Origin: Actinomycetota bacterium
Lineage (GTDB): Bacteria > Actinomycetota > Thermoleophilia > Solirubrobacterales > 70-9
Direction: 5' to 3'
DNA: 22,641 nt
NCBI GenBank assembly: GCA_005884985.1
Contig: VAYK01000048.1
Span: forward strand, 9,261 to 31,901
The notes below the pieces were generated by a model. It was not told the DNA's origin and made no database searches. It worked only from the letters and a program-made list of their open reading frames with translations. Made by a program: the position numbers and the translations under genes. Position 1 is the first letter of the stretch; each line of letters starts with the position of its first letter. This document shows positions 1 to 6,654 of the stretch, piece by piece.

Positions 1-6
1 GATCAT
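1..6 (-). CDS. Start of a leftward gene cut by the window edge
   Basis: Reading leftward, an ATG lies at 6-4 with a strong Shine-Dalgarno sequence, GGAGGAGG, five bases upstream (12-19, minus strand). Only two codons are inside the window, so nothing can be said about the product. The call rests on the ribosome-binding site alone; the motif could be fortuitous. Confidence 0.35.
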
Positions 7-8
7 GA

Positions 9-40
9 TGGCCTCCTCCAAAACTGGCCTCCTCCAGTTT
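9..40. repeat. Two tandem 16-bp units carrying a duplicated Shine-Dalgarno motif
   Basis: The 12-mer TGGCCTCCTCCA occurs at 9-20 and again at 25-36, a 16-bp period. Read on the minus strand each copy supplies GGAGGAGG, so the leftward start at position 6 has two ribosome-binding-site copies. The second unit also closes a hairpin, AAACTGG (21-27) with CCAGTTT (34-40), around a 6-base loop. Confidence 0.7.
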
Positions 41-168
41 GGCCCTGGGCGAGCGCTCCATCCGCCTCCGGCGTACATCTGGGCGAACGCCCACTGTGTC
101 GGTCTATCGGCAGCTCAGCGAGAAACCTTTAGCCCAACACGTAGATATCGACAGCCGGGAGAAATCCT

Positions 169-873
169 TTAGGCCTCTTTGGCCTCGGTGTCAGGGCGCT
201 GACGCCGCGCAGCGGCCAACCGTCGCCAGTAGGGACACATGAGGCGCAGAGCGCACTGCTCGCAGCGCGGCCGCGGCCGGCAGACAGCCCGCCCGTGGCG
301 GATCAGGTTGATGTGCAGCTCGTAGGCGTCCTCGGGGTCGACCACCCGCAGCATCACGTCGTGTGCCTCCTCGAACGAGGCGCGGTCGCGAAACAGCCCC
401 AGGCGTTCACCGACGCGGTGGACATGCGTGTCGACCGGGATCTCGGGACGGTCGAAGGAGAAGATCAGAACGCAGGCGGCCGTCTTACGGCCGACTCCGG
501 GAAGCGAGGTCAGAAAGTCGATCGCCTCGCCGCGCGGGGCATCGCGCAGCCACGAGAGATCGATCGGGTCGCCGCAGCCGCGCAGCGCCTCCTGGATTCG
601 CGGGGACTTGGTCACCGACAGGCCGCCCGGCCGGATCGCGTCAGCGACCTCCGAGACCGGCGCATCCCGGACCTCCTCCCAGTTGTCGAACCGCTTGCGC
701 AGGCGCTCATAGGCAGCGTCGCGATTCGTGTCGCTGGTGTTCTGAGACAGAATCGTCTTCACCAGCTCGTGCACCGGATCGCCGTGCGGGTGATTGACCG
801 GCCGCCCGTACAGCTCGCGCAGCCGGTCCCGGATCGCGCGCACGCGGCGCTTCGAAGGAGGTTTCCAGGGCAC
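169..873 (-). CDS. nth: Endonuclease III (DNA glycosylase/AP lyase)
   Basis: Base-excision repair enzyme that removes oxidised pyrimidines and nicks the abasic site. Visible are the helix-hairpin-helix LPGVGRKTA, which contains the catalytic lysine, the VDTHVHRV segment with the catalytic aspartate, and the C-terminal [4Fe-4S] loop with spacing C-x6-C-x2-C-x5-C (CRPRPRCEQCALRLMC). The protein is 234 residues from the chosen GTG at 873, close to the family's usual 210-240. The GTG is preferred because a TATTCT hexamer (880-885, minus strand) sits six bases ahead, giving a leaderless start. The ATG at 894 adds seven residues but would overlap the longest reading of the divergent PAP2 gene. Function is secure; the exact start is inferred. 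Confidence 0.93.
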   Translation of the reverse strand: MPWKPPSKRRVRAIRDRLRELYGRPVNHPHGDPVHELVKTILSQNTSDTNRDAAYERLRKRFDNWEEVRDAPVSEVADAIRPGGLSVTKSPRIQEALRGCGDPIDLSWLRDAPRGEAIDFLTSLPGVGRKTAACVLIFSFDRPEIPVDTHVHRVGERLGLFRDRASFEEAHDVMLRVVDPEDAYELHINLIRHGRAVCRPRPRCEQCALRLMCPYWRRLAAARRQRPDTEAKEA

Positions 874-879
874 GGTTCG

Positions 880-885
880 AGAATA
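880..885 (-). promoter_or_regulatory. -10 element of nth (leaderless)
   Basis: TATTCT on the minus strand, six bases before GTG 873. It matches the TANNNT pattern seen before eight other genes in the window. No clear -35 is visible. Confidence 0.5.
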
Positions 886-916
886 GGCTCGCATGCAGTT
901 TGGTTCACGGCCCGTT

Positions 917-922
917 TACAAT
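917..922 (+). promoter_or_regulatory. -10 element of the PAP2 gene
   Basis: TACAAT matches five of six TATAAT positions and lies nine bases before GTG 932. It faces away from the nth element at 880-885, so the two genes would use separate back-to-back promoters within about 60 bp. Confidence 0.5.
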
Positions 923-931
923 CCCAACGCG

Positions 932-1726
932 GTGCGCCGCCTCGTCCACCCCGTTTCCCGTTTCGCCCGCAGCCTCGGCCGGCACCTGCCCCGTGGCTGG
1001 GGCGACCTGCTGCGCCAGTTCGCCCTCTTCCTCGTCGCGTATCAGGGCTATCAGCTGGTGCGCGGAATCGCCGAGGGACGCCAGACCGCGGCGCTCAGCA
1101 ACGGCATCTACGTGATCCACCTCGAGCGCTCGCTGGGCGCCTTCTTCGAGCCCGGCTTCCAGCAGGCGTTCATATCCCATCGGTGGGTGATCGACGCCGC
1201 GAACTGGACGTACTTCAACAGCCACTTCGTGATCACGATCTCGTTCCTCGCCTGGCTCTATCTGTTCCGCAACGAGAACTTCAATTTCGTGCGCAACATG
1301 TTCATGGTCGCGATGGCTGTGGCACTGATGGGGTACGCGCTGTTCCCCACGGCTCCGCCGCGCATGTTCCCCGGCGCGGGGTTCACCGACACGATCGCCA
1401 CGTACACGAACATGAACCAGGACTCCTCGTTCGCGAGCGTGCTCGTCAACCCCTACGCGGCGGTGCCGAGCATGCACATCGCCTTCTCGCTCATGGTCAC
1501 TGTCCCCGCGATGAACCTGGCCCGCAGCGTCTGGGCCCGGGCGCTGTGGTCCGGCTACCCGCTGCTCGTCTTGTTCGTGATCGTCGTGACCGCGAACCAC
1601 TTCTGGTTTGACGCCGCCGCGGGAGCGGCCGTGGCCTGCCTGGCGGCGGTGACGGCGCATCAGCTCGCGCGCCTGCGCCCGGACGCCTGGTCCTGGCGCG
1701 AAGCGCCCGAGCAAGCGATCGTTTGA
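932..1726 (+). CDS. PAP2-superfamily membrane phosphatase/phosphotransferase (Aur1/Ipt1-like)
   Basis: Integral membrane protein of 264 residues with several hydrophobic helices. The PAP2 active-site motifs are recognisable: PSMH (in NPYAAVPSMHIAF) for motif C2 and NHFWFD for motif C3, giving the histidine-aspartate pair. The YALFPTAPPRMFPGAGF segment between helices resembles the PAP2 branch that includes inositol-phosphorylceramide synthases. GTG 932 is preferred because TACAAT stands nine bases ahead; ATG 893 adds 13 residues but its codon overlaps the longest nth start. Directly downstream come a CDP-alcohol phosphatidyltransferase and inositol-phosphate synthase, so a role in inositol lipids, perhaps dephosphorylating phosphatidylinositol phosphate, is a reasonable inference. 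The substrate is not shown by sequence. Confidence 0.85.
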   Translation: MRRLVHPVSRFARSLGRHLPRGWGDLLRQFALFLVAYQGYQLVRGIAEGRQTAALSNGIYVIHLERSLGAFFEPGFQQAFISHRWVIDAANWTYFNSHFVITISFLAWLYLFRNENFNFVRNMFMVAMAVALMGYALFPTAPPRMFPGAGFTDTIATYTNMNQDSSFASVLVNPYAAVPSMHIAFSLMVTVPAMNLARSVWARALWSGYPLLVLFVIVVTANHFWFDAAAGAAVACLAAVTAHQLARLRPDAWSWREAPEQAIV

Positions 1727-1756
1727 ACCGCAACTTCGTCGCTGGCCCAGACCGGC

Positions 1757-1762
1757 TAGCGT
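1757..1762 (+). promoter_or_regulatory. -10 element of the CDP-alcohol phosphatidyltransferase gene
   Basis: TAGCGT, eight bases before ATG 1771; fits a leaderless transcript starting at or near the ATG. Confidence 0.5.
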
Positions 1763-1770
1763 CAGCCGAC

Positions 1771-2415
1771 ATGAGCGAACGCGGTGCACCGCCGTCGCGT
1801 GAGCTGCGCGATGTGAGAACGGCCGTGGAGCTCGGCGCCTACGCCCGCGGCCGGCTGATCGAGTCTCGCCTGACGCCGAACGCGATCTCGCTCAGCGGCT
1901 TGATCCTCAACTTGGCCGCCGCTGTGCTGGTGACTCAGCGGCTCTTTTTTCTCGCCGGCGCCGCCTTCATCGTCGGCTCGGTGATGGATACGCTCGACGG
2001 GCGGTACTCGCGCATGTCGGGCAAGGGGACACTGTTCGGCGCCTTCCTGGACTCGACGCTCGACCGGATCGAGGAGGGGATCGTGCTCACTGCTGTCGCG
2101 TGGTACTTCGCTGACAGCGGCGACGCCATCGCCGCCTCGGCCTGCGTGATCACGGTGCTGGGCTCGCTGATGGTCTCCTACACCCGTGCGCGGGCCGAGG
2201 CGCTCGGCGTCGAGTGCAAGGTTGGGATCGCCACCAGGCCGGTACGGGTGGTCATCCTTTCGGCAGGACTCGTGTTCGCAAAGGGGGCGGGCGTGCTCGA
2301 CATTGAGCTGCTCGCGCCCGCCATCTACGCTATGGCGGCGCTCACGGCGCTCACCGTGGCGCAGCGCGTGTGGCACGTGCGGCGCGAGCTCAGCGCCCTG
2401 GGGCCTGAGGTGTAA
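1771..2415 (+). CDS. CDP-alcohol phosphatidyltransferase, probable phosphatidylinositol-phosphate synthase
   Basis: Membrane enzyme that condenses a CDP-diacylglycerol with an alcohol or sugar-alcohol phosphate. The family signature D-x2-D-G-x2-A-R-x8-G-x3-D-x3-D is present with one change: DTLDGRYSR has Ser in place of Ala, followed by G, D and D at the correct spacing. About 214 residues, with hydrophobic helices on both sides of the motif. ATG 1771 was chosen over the TTG at 1723 because TAGCGT lies eight bases ahead; the TTG would overlap the upstream stop. Inositol-3-phosphate synthase follows 63 bp downstream, and that product is the known acceptor of actinobacterial phosphatidylinositol-phosphate synthases, so this specificity is favoured over phosphatidylglycerophosphate synthase. 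The assignment is by context. Confidence 0.88.
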   Translation: MSERGAPPSRELRDVRTAVELGAYARGRLIESRLTPNAISLSGLILNLAAAVLVTQRLFFLAGAAFIVGSVMDTLDGRYSRMSGKGTLFGAFLDSTLDRIEEGIVLTAVAWYFADSGDAIAASACVITVLGSLMVSYTRARAEALGVECKVGIATRPVRVVILSAGLVFAKGAGVLDIELLAPAIYAMAALTALTVAQRVWHVRRELSALGPEV

Positions 2416-2460
2416 CCCTAGAGCGGCTACGGCGGTAGTAGGAGCCCCGATCCCGCCGCG

Positions 2461-2466
2461 AGGAGG
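2461..2466 (+). promoter_or_regulatory. Shine-Dalgarno of ino1
   Basis: AGGAGG, 12 bases before ATG 2479: a full match at a slightly long spacing. No TANNNT hexamer stands near this start, so the gene may be read through from the phosphatidyltransferase gene or from a leadered promoter. Confidence 0.55.
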
Positions 2467-2478
2467 ACTTCGCACGCA

Positions 2479-3657
2479 ATGAGCACCGAACACGAAGCAC
2501 CACACGACGGCGCCACCGCCAACGGCCACCGCGTCGACGATGGCAAGGTCCGGGTCGCGATCGTCGGCGTCGGCAACTGCGCCAACGCCTTCGTCCAGGG
2601 CGTCACCTATTACACGGACGCCGACCCGGCCGAGCAGGTCCCCGGGCTCATGCACGTCGACCTCGGGGGCTATCACGTCCGCGACATCGAGTTCGTCGCC
2701 GCATTCGACATCGACGCGGAGAAGGTCGGCAAGGACCTCTCGGAGGCAATCTGGTCGGGTCAGAACGACACGATCAAGTTCGCCGACGTGGCGCCGCTCG
2801 GAGTGCCCGTGCACCGGGGCATGACCCACGACGGGCTCGGCAAGTACTTGAAGGAGAAGATCACCAAGGCCCGGGGCCAGACCGACGACGTCGTCGGGAT
2901 CCTCCAGGACACGAAGGCCGACGTTCTGATCTGCTACCTCCCGGTGGGCTCCGAGCAGGCGACCAAGTGGTACGTCGAGCAGGCGCTCGCGGCGGGCGTC
3001 GGATTCGTCAACTGCCTGCCCGTGTTCATCGCCCGCGAGGACTACTGGGCCAAGCGCTTCCGCGAGGCGGGCCTGCCGATCATCGGCGACGACATCAAGT
3101 CGCAGGTTGGCGCCACGATCGTCCATCGTCAGCTGGCGCGTCTGTTCCACGACCGCGGCGTGCGCCTCGAACGCACCTCGCAGCTCAACGTGGGCGGCAA
3201 CATGGACTTCTACAACATGCTCGAGCGCGAACGGCTGGCTTCCAAGAAGGAGTCGAAGACGAACGCCGTCACCTCGATCATCGGCCACGAGCTGCCGGCC
3301 GACGACGTCTACATCGGCCCTTCCGACTACATCGCCTGGCTGACGGACCGCAAGTGGGCCCACATCAGACTCGAGGGGCGCTCGTTCGGGGACGTGCCGC
3401 TCAACCTCGAGATGAAGCTCGAGGTATGGGACTCGCCGAACTCGGCCGGGATCGTGATCGACGCGGCACGGATCGTAAAGTTGGCGCTCAACAACGGGAT
3501 CGCGGGCGAGCTCGACGGACCGTCCAGCTACCTGATGAAGTCGCCGCACACGCAGCGACCCGACGACCAGGCACGCGAGCTGACCGAGGAGTTCATCCGC
3601 GCCCACGCGCGCAAGCCGGCCGGTCAGCGCGCCGCCGAGCTCAAGCCCGAGGCGTAA
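2479..3657 (+). CDS. ino1: myo-Inositol-3-phosphate synthase
   Basis: NAD-dependent cytosolic enzyme that converts glucose 6-phosphate to 1D-myo-inositol 3-phosphate, the entry to inositol lipids and, in many actinobacteria, mycothiol. The N-terminal Rossmann segment VRVAIVGVGNCANAFVQGV is clear. The central and C-terminal parts show the conserved GDDIKSQVGAT, LNVGGNMDFYNM and SDYIAWL blocks with a DAARIVKLALNNG tail region. At 392 residues it has the length of the short actinobacterial/archaeal type. The start is supported by AGGAGG upstream; the first 20 or so residues are a polar extension. It sits between the lipid phosphatidyltransferase gene and the glycosyltransferase/PHP fusion. Confidence 0.95.
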   Translation: MSTEHEAPHDGATANGHRVDDGKVRVAIVGVGNCANAFVQGVTYYTDADPAEQVPGLMHVDLGGYHVRDIEFVAAFDIDAEKVGKDLSEAIWSGQNDTIKFADVAPLGVPVHRGMTHDGLGKYLKEKITKARGQTDDVVGILQDTKADVLICYLPVGSEQATKWYVEQALAAGVGFVNCLPVFIAREDYWAKRFREAGLPIIGDDIKSQVGATIVHRQLARLFHDRGVRLERTSQLNVGGNMDFYNMLERERLASKKESKTNAVTSIIGHELPADDVYIGPSDYIAWLTDRKWAHIRLEGRSFGDVPLNLEMKLEVWDSPNSAGIVIDAARIVKLALNNGIAGELDGPSSYLMKSPHTQRPDDQARELTEEFIRAHARKPAGQRAAELKPEA

Positions 3658-3722
3658 CCGCACCGAGCCGGCTCGCGGTCAACCTCCGGTTCGGCGGCGC
3701 GGCTGCGAGGCCGCGCCGCTTC

Positions 3723-3728
3723 TATGCT
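3723..3728 (+). promoter_or_regulatory. -10 element of the GT/PHP fusion gene
   Basis: TATGCT, six bases before GTG 3735; supports that GTG as a leaderless start inside a much longer open frame. Confidence 0.55.
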
Positions 3729-3734
3729 GGGGCC

Positions 3735-5765
3735 GTGGCCTCAGAGCGGCTCTCGATCGTCCAGGTGAGCCCCCATCCGTGGGGAGCGCCACACGAGGTG
3801 AACGAGTTCGTGTCCAGGGTCTCGGCCAGCCTCGCCCAGCGAGGACACAGGGTCGTGGTGGCGGCCCCCGCCACCTCACGGGCCGCCGTCCGCGAGTCGC
3901 GCCGTGTGATCCGGGCTGCGCGCGAGCGGCCGGCGGCGCTCTTCGATGGCTCCTGGAAGGGGGACACCGCCGGCGGCGATGGTGGACCGCCGGTGTTGGC
4001 GGTCGGATCGAGTCTGGCGATGCCCCGCGGCCCGGGCCCGCGCGCAGCCCCGGTGCCGATCGACCTCAGCCGCCCGCTCGAGGAGCTGCTCGGCGGGCTC
4101 GAGCTGGACATCGCCCACGTCCACGACCCGTTCGCGCCCAGCGCGGCCTCCGTCGCGCTTCGCCACTCGCGTTCGCTCAACGTCGGCAGCTTCCACGAGC
4201 CGACCGAGCGCATCCTCTCCACCCAGGTGGCGCGGCCGCTGGTCGAGATCTTCTTCGGCCGACTCGACGCTCGCACGGCGAGCTGCCGCACCACCTCCGA
4301 CCTGATGGAGCGCTTCTTTCCGGGCACCTACGAGCTGGTCACGCCGGGGGCGGATCGGCAAGTGGGGGGCTGGTGGCCGCACCGCCCGGATGCCGATACC
4401 GTCCCAGAGGCCGGTCCCCAGCGGCCCGTGCGGATCGCGTTCTGCCTTCAGGAGGAGCGCGGCGCGTTGCGGCTTTTCCTGCGAGCGCTGCGCCGCTTGC
4501 CGCTCGCAATCGCCTGGGAGGCGGCGGTCTGGGTGGCGGACGGGGACGAGATCCGCATCGCACGCAGGCTGCGCGACCGGGTCCACTCCGTCGGCCCGCG
4601 CGAGGCGTCGCCCGAGGAGCTTGTCGGGGGGGCCGATGTCGCCTGCGTCGCCTCCGGCGGGCCCCGGGCGGCTCCCGGGCTGGTTCGCAGCGCGCTGGCA
4701 TCCGGAGCTGTCCCGGTTGCCTCACGCCTGTCCATCTACGAGGAGCTGACGGGCGACGGCGAGCGGGGCCTGCTGTTCCCGCCCGGGGACGCGATCACCC
4801 TGGCGGGCCAGCTCGAGCGGCTGATCGCGGAGCCTCGGCTGCGTCGCGAGCTGGCTCGCGCAGGGCGCGATGCCGTCCCCGACTGGGGGGCGGTCGCCGA
4901 CCAGGTAGAGGACATCTACCTGCGGCTATGCGCCCGCCGCCACGACCCGCGCGGCAACCCCGCCGTACGCGGGCGGCTCTCGCGGCGGCGCTCGATCCAC
5001 GTCGATCTCCACATGCACACGGACCACTCGCCGGATTGCGCCACTCCGGTCGAGGTGCTGGTGGCTACGGCGCGCGACCGCGGCCTCGGTGCGATCGCGA
5101 TTACCGACCACAACGAGATCTCGGGGGCGCTCGCGGCGCGCCAGGTCGCCGAGGAGATGGGAGGGATCAAGGTGATCGTCGCCGAGGAGGTCAAGACCGC
5201 CGAGCAGGGCGAGGTGATCGGGCTCTTCCTCGAGCAGAAGATCGCCAGAGGCCTGACGATGGACGAGACGATCGCCGAGATCAGGCGCCAGGGCGGGCTC
5301 GTGTACGTTCCCCACCCGTTCGATCGGCTGCACTCGGTGCCCGACTACGAGCACCTCCTGCGGATGGTCGAGGAGATCGACATCCTCGAGGTTTTCAACC
5401 CGCGGGTCGCGTTGACGGCCTTCAACGAGGAGGCGGAGCGCTTCGCCGCCAAGTACCGGATCGTCCCCGGCGCCGGTTCTGACAGCCACGTCGCCCAGGG
5501 GCTTGGAAGCGTGATGATCCGGGTGCACGACTTCGACGGACCTGAGGAGTTTCTCGAGGCGATGCGCGACGCGGACATCGTCCGCAAGCACAAGAACCTG
5601 ATCTACGTCCAGGCGCTGAAGCTGCTGCAGACCGGGAGACCGAGCGGGACCCGCCGTGCGGCGGCACCGGTCGAGGCCCGGCCGGTCAAGGGCGGCCGGC
5701 CACGGCCGCGCCGGTCTGCGGCGACGCGCCGGGCGTCGCGCCGGCGCGCGCGAGGCAAGCGGTGA
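3735..5765 (+). CDS. Degenerate GT4-like glycosyltransferase fused to a PHP phosphoesterase
   Basis: A 676-residue two-domain protein. Residues 1 to about 395 follow the GT4 (GT-B) plan: PHPWGAPHEVNEF at the N-terminus, AHVHDPF, and the late GLLFPPGDA segment. However, the EX7E motif region (about residues 303-331, GGPRAAPGLVRSALASG) contains no glutamate, and the expected GR-x-K donor-phosphate motif is not visible either (FCLQEERG). Residues about 420-620 are a PHP domain with its metal ligands in place: HMH at 426-428, DH at 458-459, EE at 484-485, H527 and DSH at 583-585. The last roughly 45 residues are very rich in Arg and Lys. The frame is open from 2967, but the GTG at 3735 begins the domain and has TATGCT ahead. 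Context suggests an inositol-linked substrate. PHP phosphoesterase or nuclease activity is likely; glycosyl transfer is doubtful. Confidence 0.88.
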   Translation: MASERLSIVQVSPHPWGAPHEVNEFVSRVSASLAQRGHRVVVAAPATSRAAVRESRRVIRAARERPAALFDGSWKGDTAGGDGGPPVLAVGSSLAMPRGPGPRAAPVPIDLSRPLEELLGGLELDIAHVHDPFAPSAASVALRHSRSLNVGSFHEPTERILSTQVARPLVEIFFGRLDARTASCRTTSDLMERFFPGTYELVTPGADRQVGGWWPHRPDADTVPEAGPQRPVRIAFCLQEERGALRLFLRALRRLPLAIAWEAAVWVADGDEIRIARRLRDRVHSVGPREASPEELVGGADVACVASGGPRAAPGLVRSALASGAVPVASRLSIYEELTGDGERGLLFPPGDAITLAGQLERLIAEPRLRRELARAGRDAVPDWGAVADQVEDIYLRLCARRHDPRGNPAVRGRLSRRRSIHVDLHMHTDHSPDCATPVEVLVATARDRGLGAIAITDHNEISGALAARQVAEEMGGIKVIVAEEVKTAEQGEVIGLFLEQKIARGLTMDETIAEIRRQGGLVYVPHPFDRLHSVPDYEHLLRMVEEIDILEVFNPRVALTAFNEEAERFAAKYRIVPGAGSDSHVAQGLGSVMIRVHDFDGPEEFLEAMRDADIVRKHKNLIYVQALKLLQTGRPSGTRRAAAPVEARPVKGGRPRPRRSAATRRASRRRARGKR

Positions 5766-6454
5766 TGCACCCTGAAGGAGCGACGCCGGGGCCGTCAAAG
5801 AAGGCGCTGGCCCCAGGGCCAATCACCGGAGCCAAACGAAGAGCCAACGTGCCGACGACAGACGACGAGATCCAAGAGAAGTACCTCGAGCGAGCGATTC
5901 GCGAGCTCAACGAGCTGACCCGCCGCCTTCAGGAATGCTCCCACTGCCCGCGCGGCAACCTGATGCCGGTGCTCGGCTCCGGCCATCCCCAGGCCGACGT
6001 CTTCCTGCTCAAGTTCGCCCCCACCGCGGCGGAGGTGGAGGAGGGAGTGGCGTTCTACGGCCGCGCCGGCAACGCGCTGCGCAAGAGCTTCAAGCGCCTC
6101 AACATCGATCCCCTGGTCGTCTACGGGACGCTGTGCGTCAAGTGCCCGGTCGCCGACCCGTCGCTGGCGGGCGGGGAGTGCATAGAGCGCATCGTCGAGG
6201 AGCTGGCGATCGTGCAGCCCAGACTGATCGTGGTGATGGGAGAGCGCGCCCTGGAAACCCTCAACGACGTCGACGTGCCGCTGTCGAGCACGCTCGAGTC
6301 GAGGCCGGGTGAAGTCCAGGGATTCACGCCGACGATCGACGCCCTCTACGTACCTGACATCGACGAGTCGCTCGACTCGGAGGAGTCGAAGCGCGAGTTC
6401 TGGGCGGCCTTCCGGGTGCTCGGCGACTGGTACTCGGAGCTGCCGCCGTACTAG
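5765..6454 (+). CDS. Uracil-DNA-glycosylase superfamily protein with altered active-site motifs
   Basis: About 229 residues. It resembles family 4 (Fe-S) uracil-DNA glycosylases: an N-terminal CSHC pair, FYGRAGNALRKSF (compare FVGxAGxLL), TLCVKCP (compare the VKCRP block), a later cysteine in GGECIERI and QPRLIVVMGERAL. The two catalytic motifs are not conserved: the GExPG position reads LKFAPT, and the C-terminal HPxx motif reads YVPDI without histidine. DNA binding or another reaction may remain. The ATG at 5765 overlaps the previous stop by one base (TGATG), implying translational coupling; GTG 5762 and an inner GTG near 5850 are alternatives. Fold assignment is good, glycosylase activity uncertain. 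Confidence 0.8.
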   Translation: MHPEGATPGPSKKALAPGPITGAKRRANVPTTDDEIQEKYLERAIRELNELTRRLQECSHCPRGNLMPVLGSGHPQADVFLLKFAPTAAEVEEGVAFYGRAGNALRKSFKRLNIDPLVVYGTLCVKCPVADPSLAGGECIERIVEELAIVQPRLIVVMGERALETLNDVDVPLSSTLESRPGEVQGFTPTIDALYVPDIDESLDSEESKREFWAAFRVLGDWYSELPPY

Positions 6455-6457
6455 GCT
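6452..6457 (+). promoter_or_regulatory. -10 element of the small zinc-ribbon gene
   Basis: TAGGCT, eight bases before ATG 6466 and overlapping the stop codon of the upstream gene. Confidence 0.45.
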
Positions 6458-6465
6458 GCCAGGGC

Positions 6466-6654
6466 ATGGAGCTCGAGGAGCGGTCGATCGAGGAGCTGCC
6501 GGAGCGCTGCGCGAACTGTGGCGCGACGCTCACCACAGCCGAGAAGCAGCGGATCGTCGACGAGGGGTCGAGCGTGGCGTTGTGCACGACTTGCGCTGCC
6601 GAGGCGCTCGCGATCCCGGACGAGGATTCCGAGGAGGGCGAGCCCGCGTATTAG
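6466..6654 (+). CDS. Small zinc-ribbon protein, function unknown
   Basis: A 62-residue acidic protein with two CxxC knuckles, CANC at about residues 15-18 and CTTC at about 40-43, spaced as in a small zinc ribbon. The ends are rich in Glu and Asp (starts MELEERSIEELPER, ends in a DEDSEEGEP stretch). It starts 11 bp after the UDG-like gene and has its own TAGGCT hexamer. I do not recognise the family. It could be an accessory or regulatory partner of a nucleic-acid protein, but nothing in the sequence shows this. It converges with the luciferase-like gene on the other strand, overlapping by four bases at the 3' ends. Confidence 0.7.
   Translation: MELEERSIEELPERCANCGATLTTAEKQRIVDEGSSVALCTTCAAEALAIPDEDSEEGEPAY

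Noticed and set aside
21..40. Intrinsic terminator at the left edge
   Set aside because: The hairpin has only three T residues after the stem and lies between two outward-facing functions; the duplicated ribosome-binding site explains it better.
1762..3663. A 633-codon minus-strand frame opposite the phosphatidyltransferase and ino1 genes
   Set aside because: It is antisense to two genes with strong family motifs, has no motif of its own and is explained by the codon bias of GC-rich DNA.
2967..3734. N-terminal extension of the GT/PHP frame
   Set aside because: It overlaps ino1 in another frame, is Arg/Gly-rich noise, and the GT domain begins exactly at the GTG at 3735 that has TATGCT ahead.
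3735..5765. Calling the fusion a mycothiol MshA with built-in phosphatase
   Set aside because: The GT half lacks the EX7E glutamates and donor-phosphate residues, so MshA activity cannot be claimed; kept only as a hypothesis to test.
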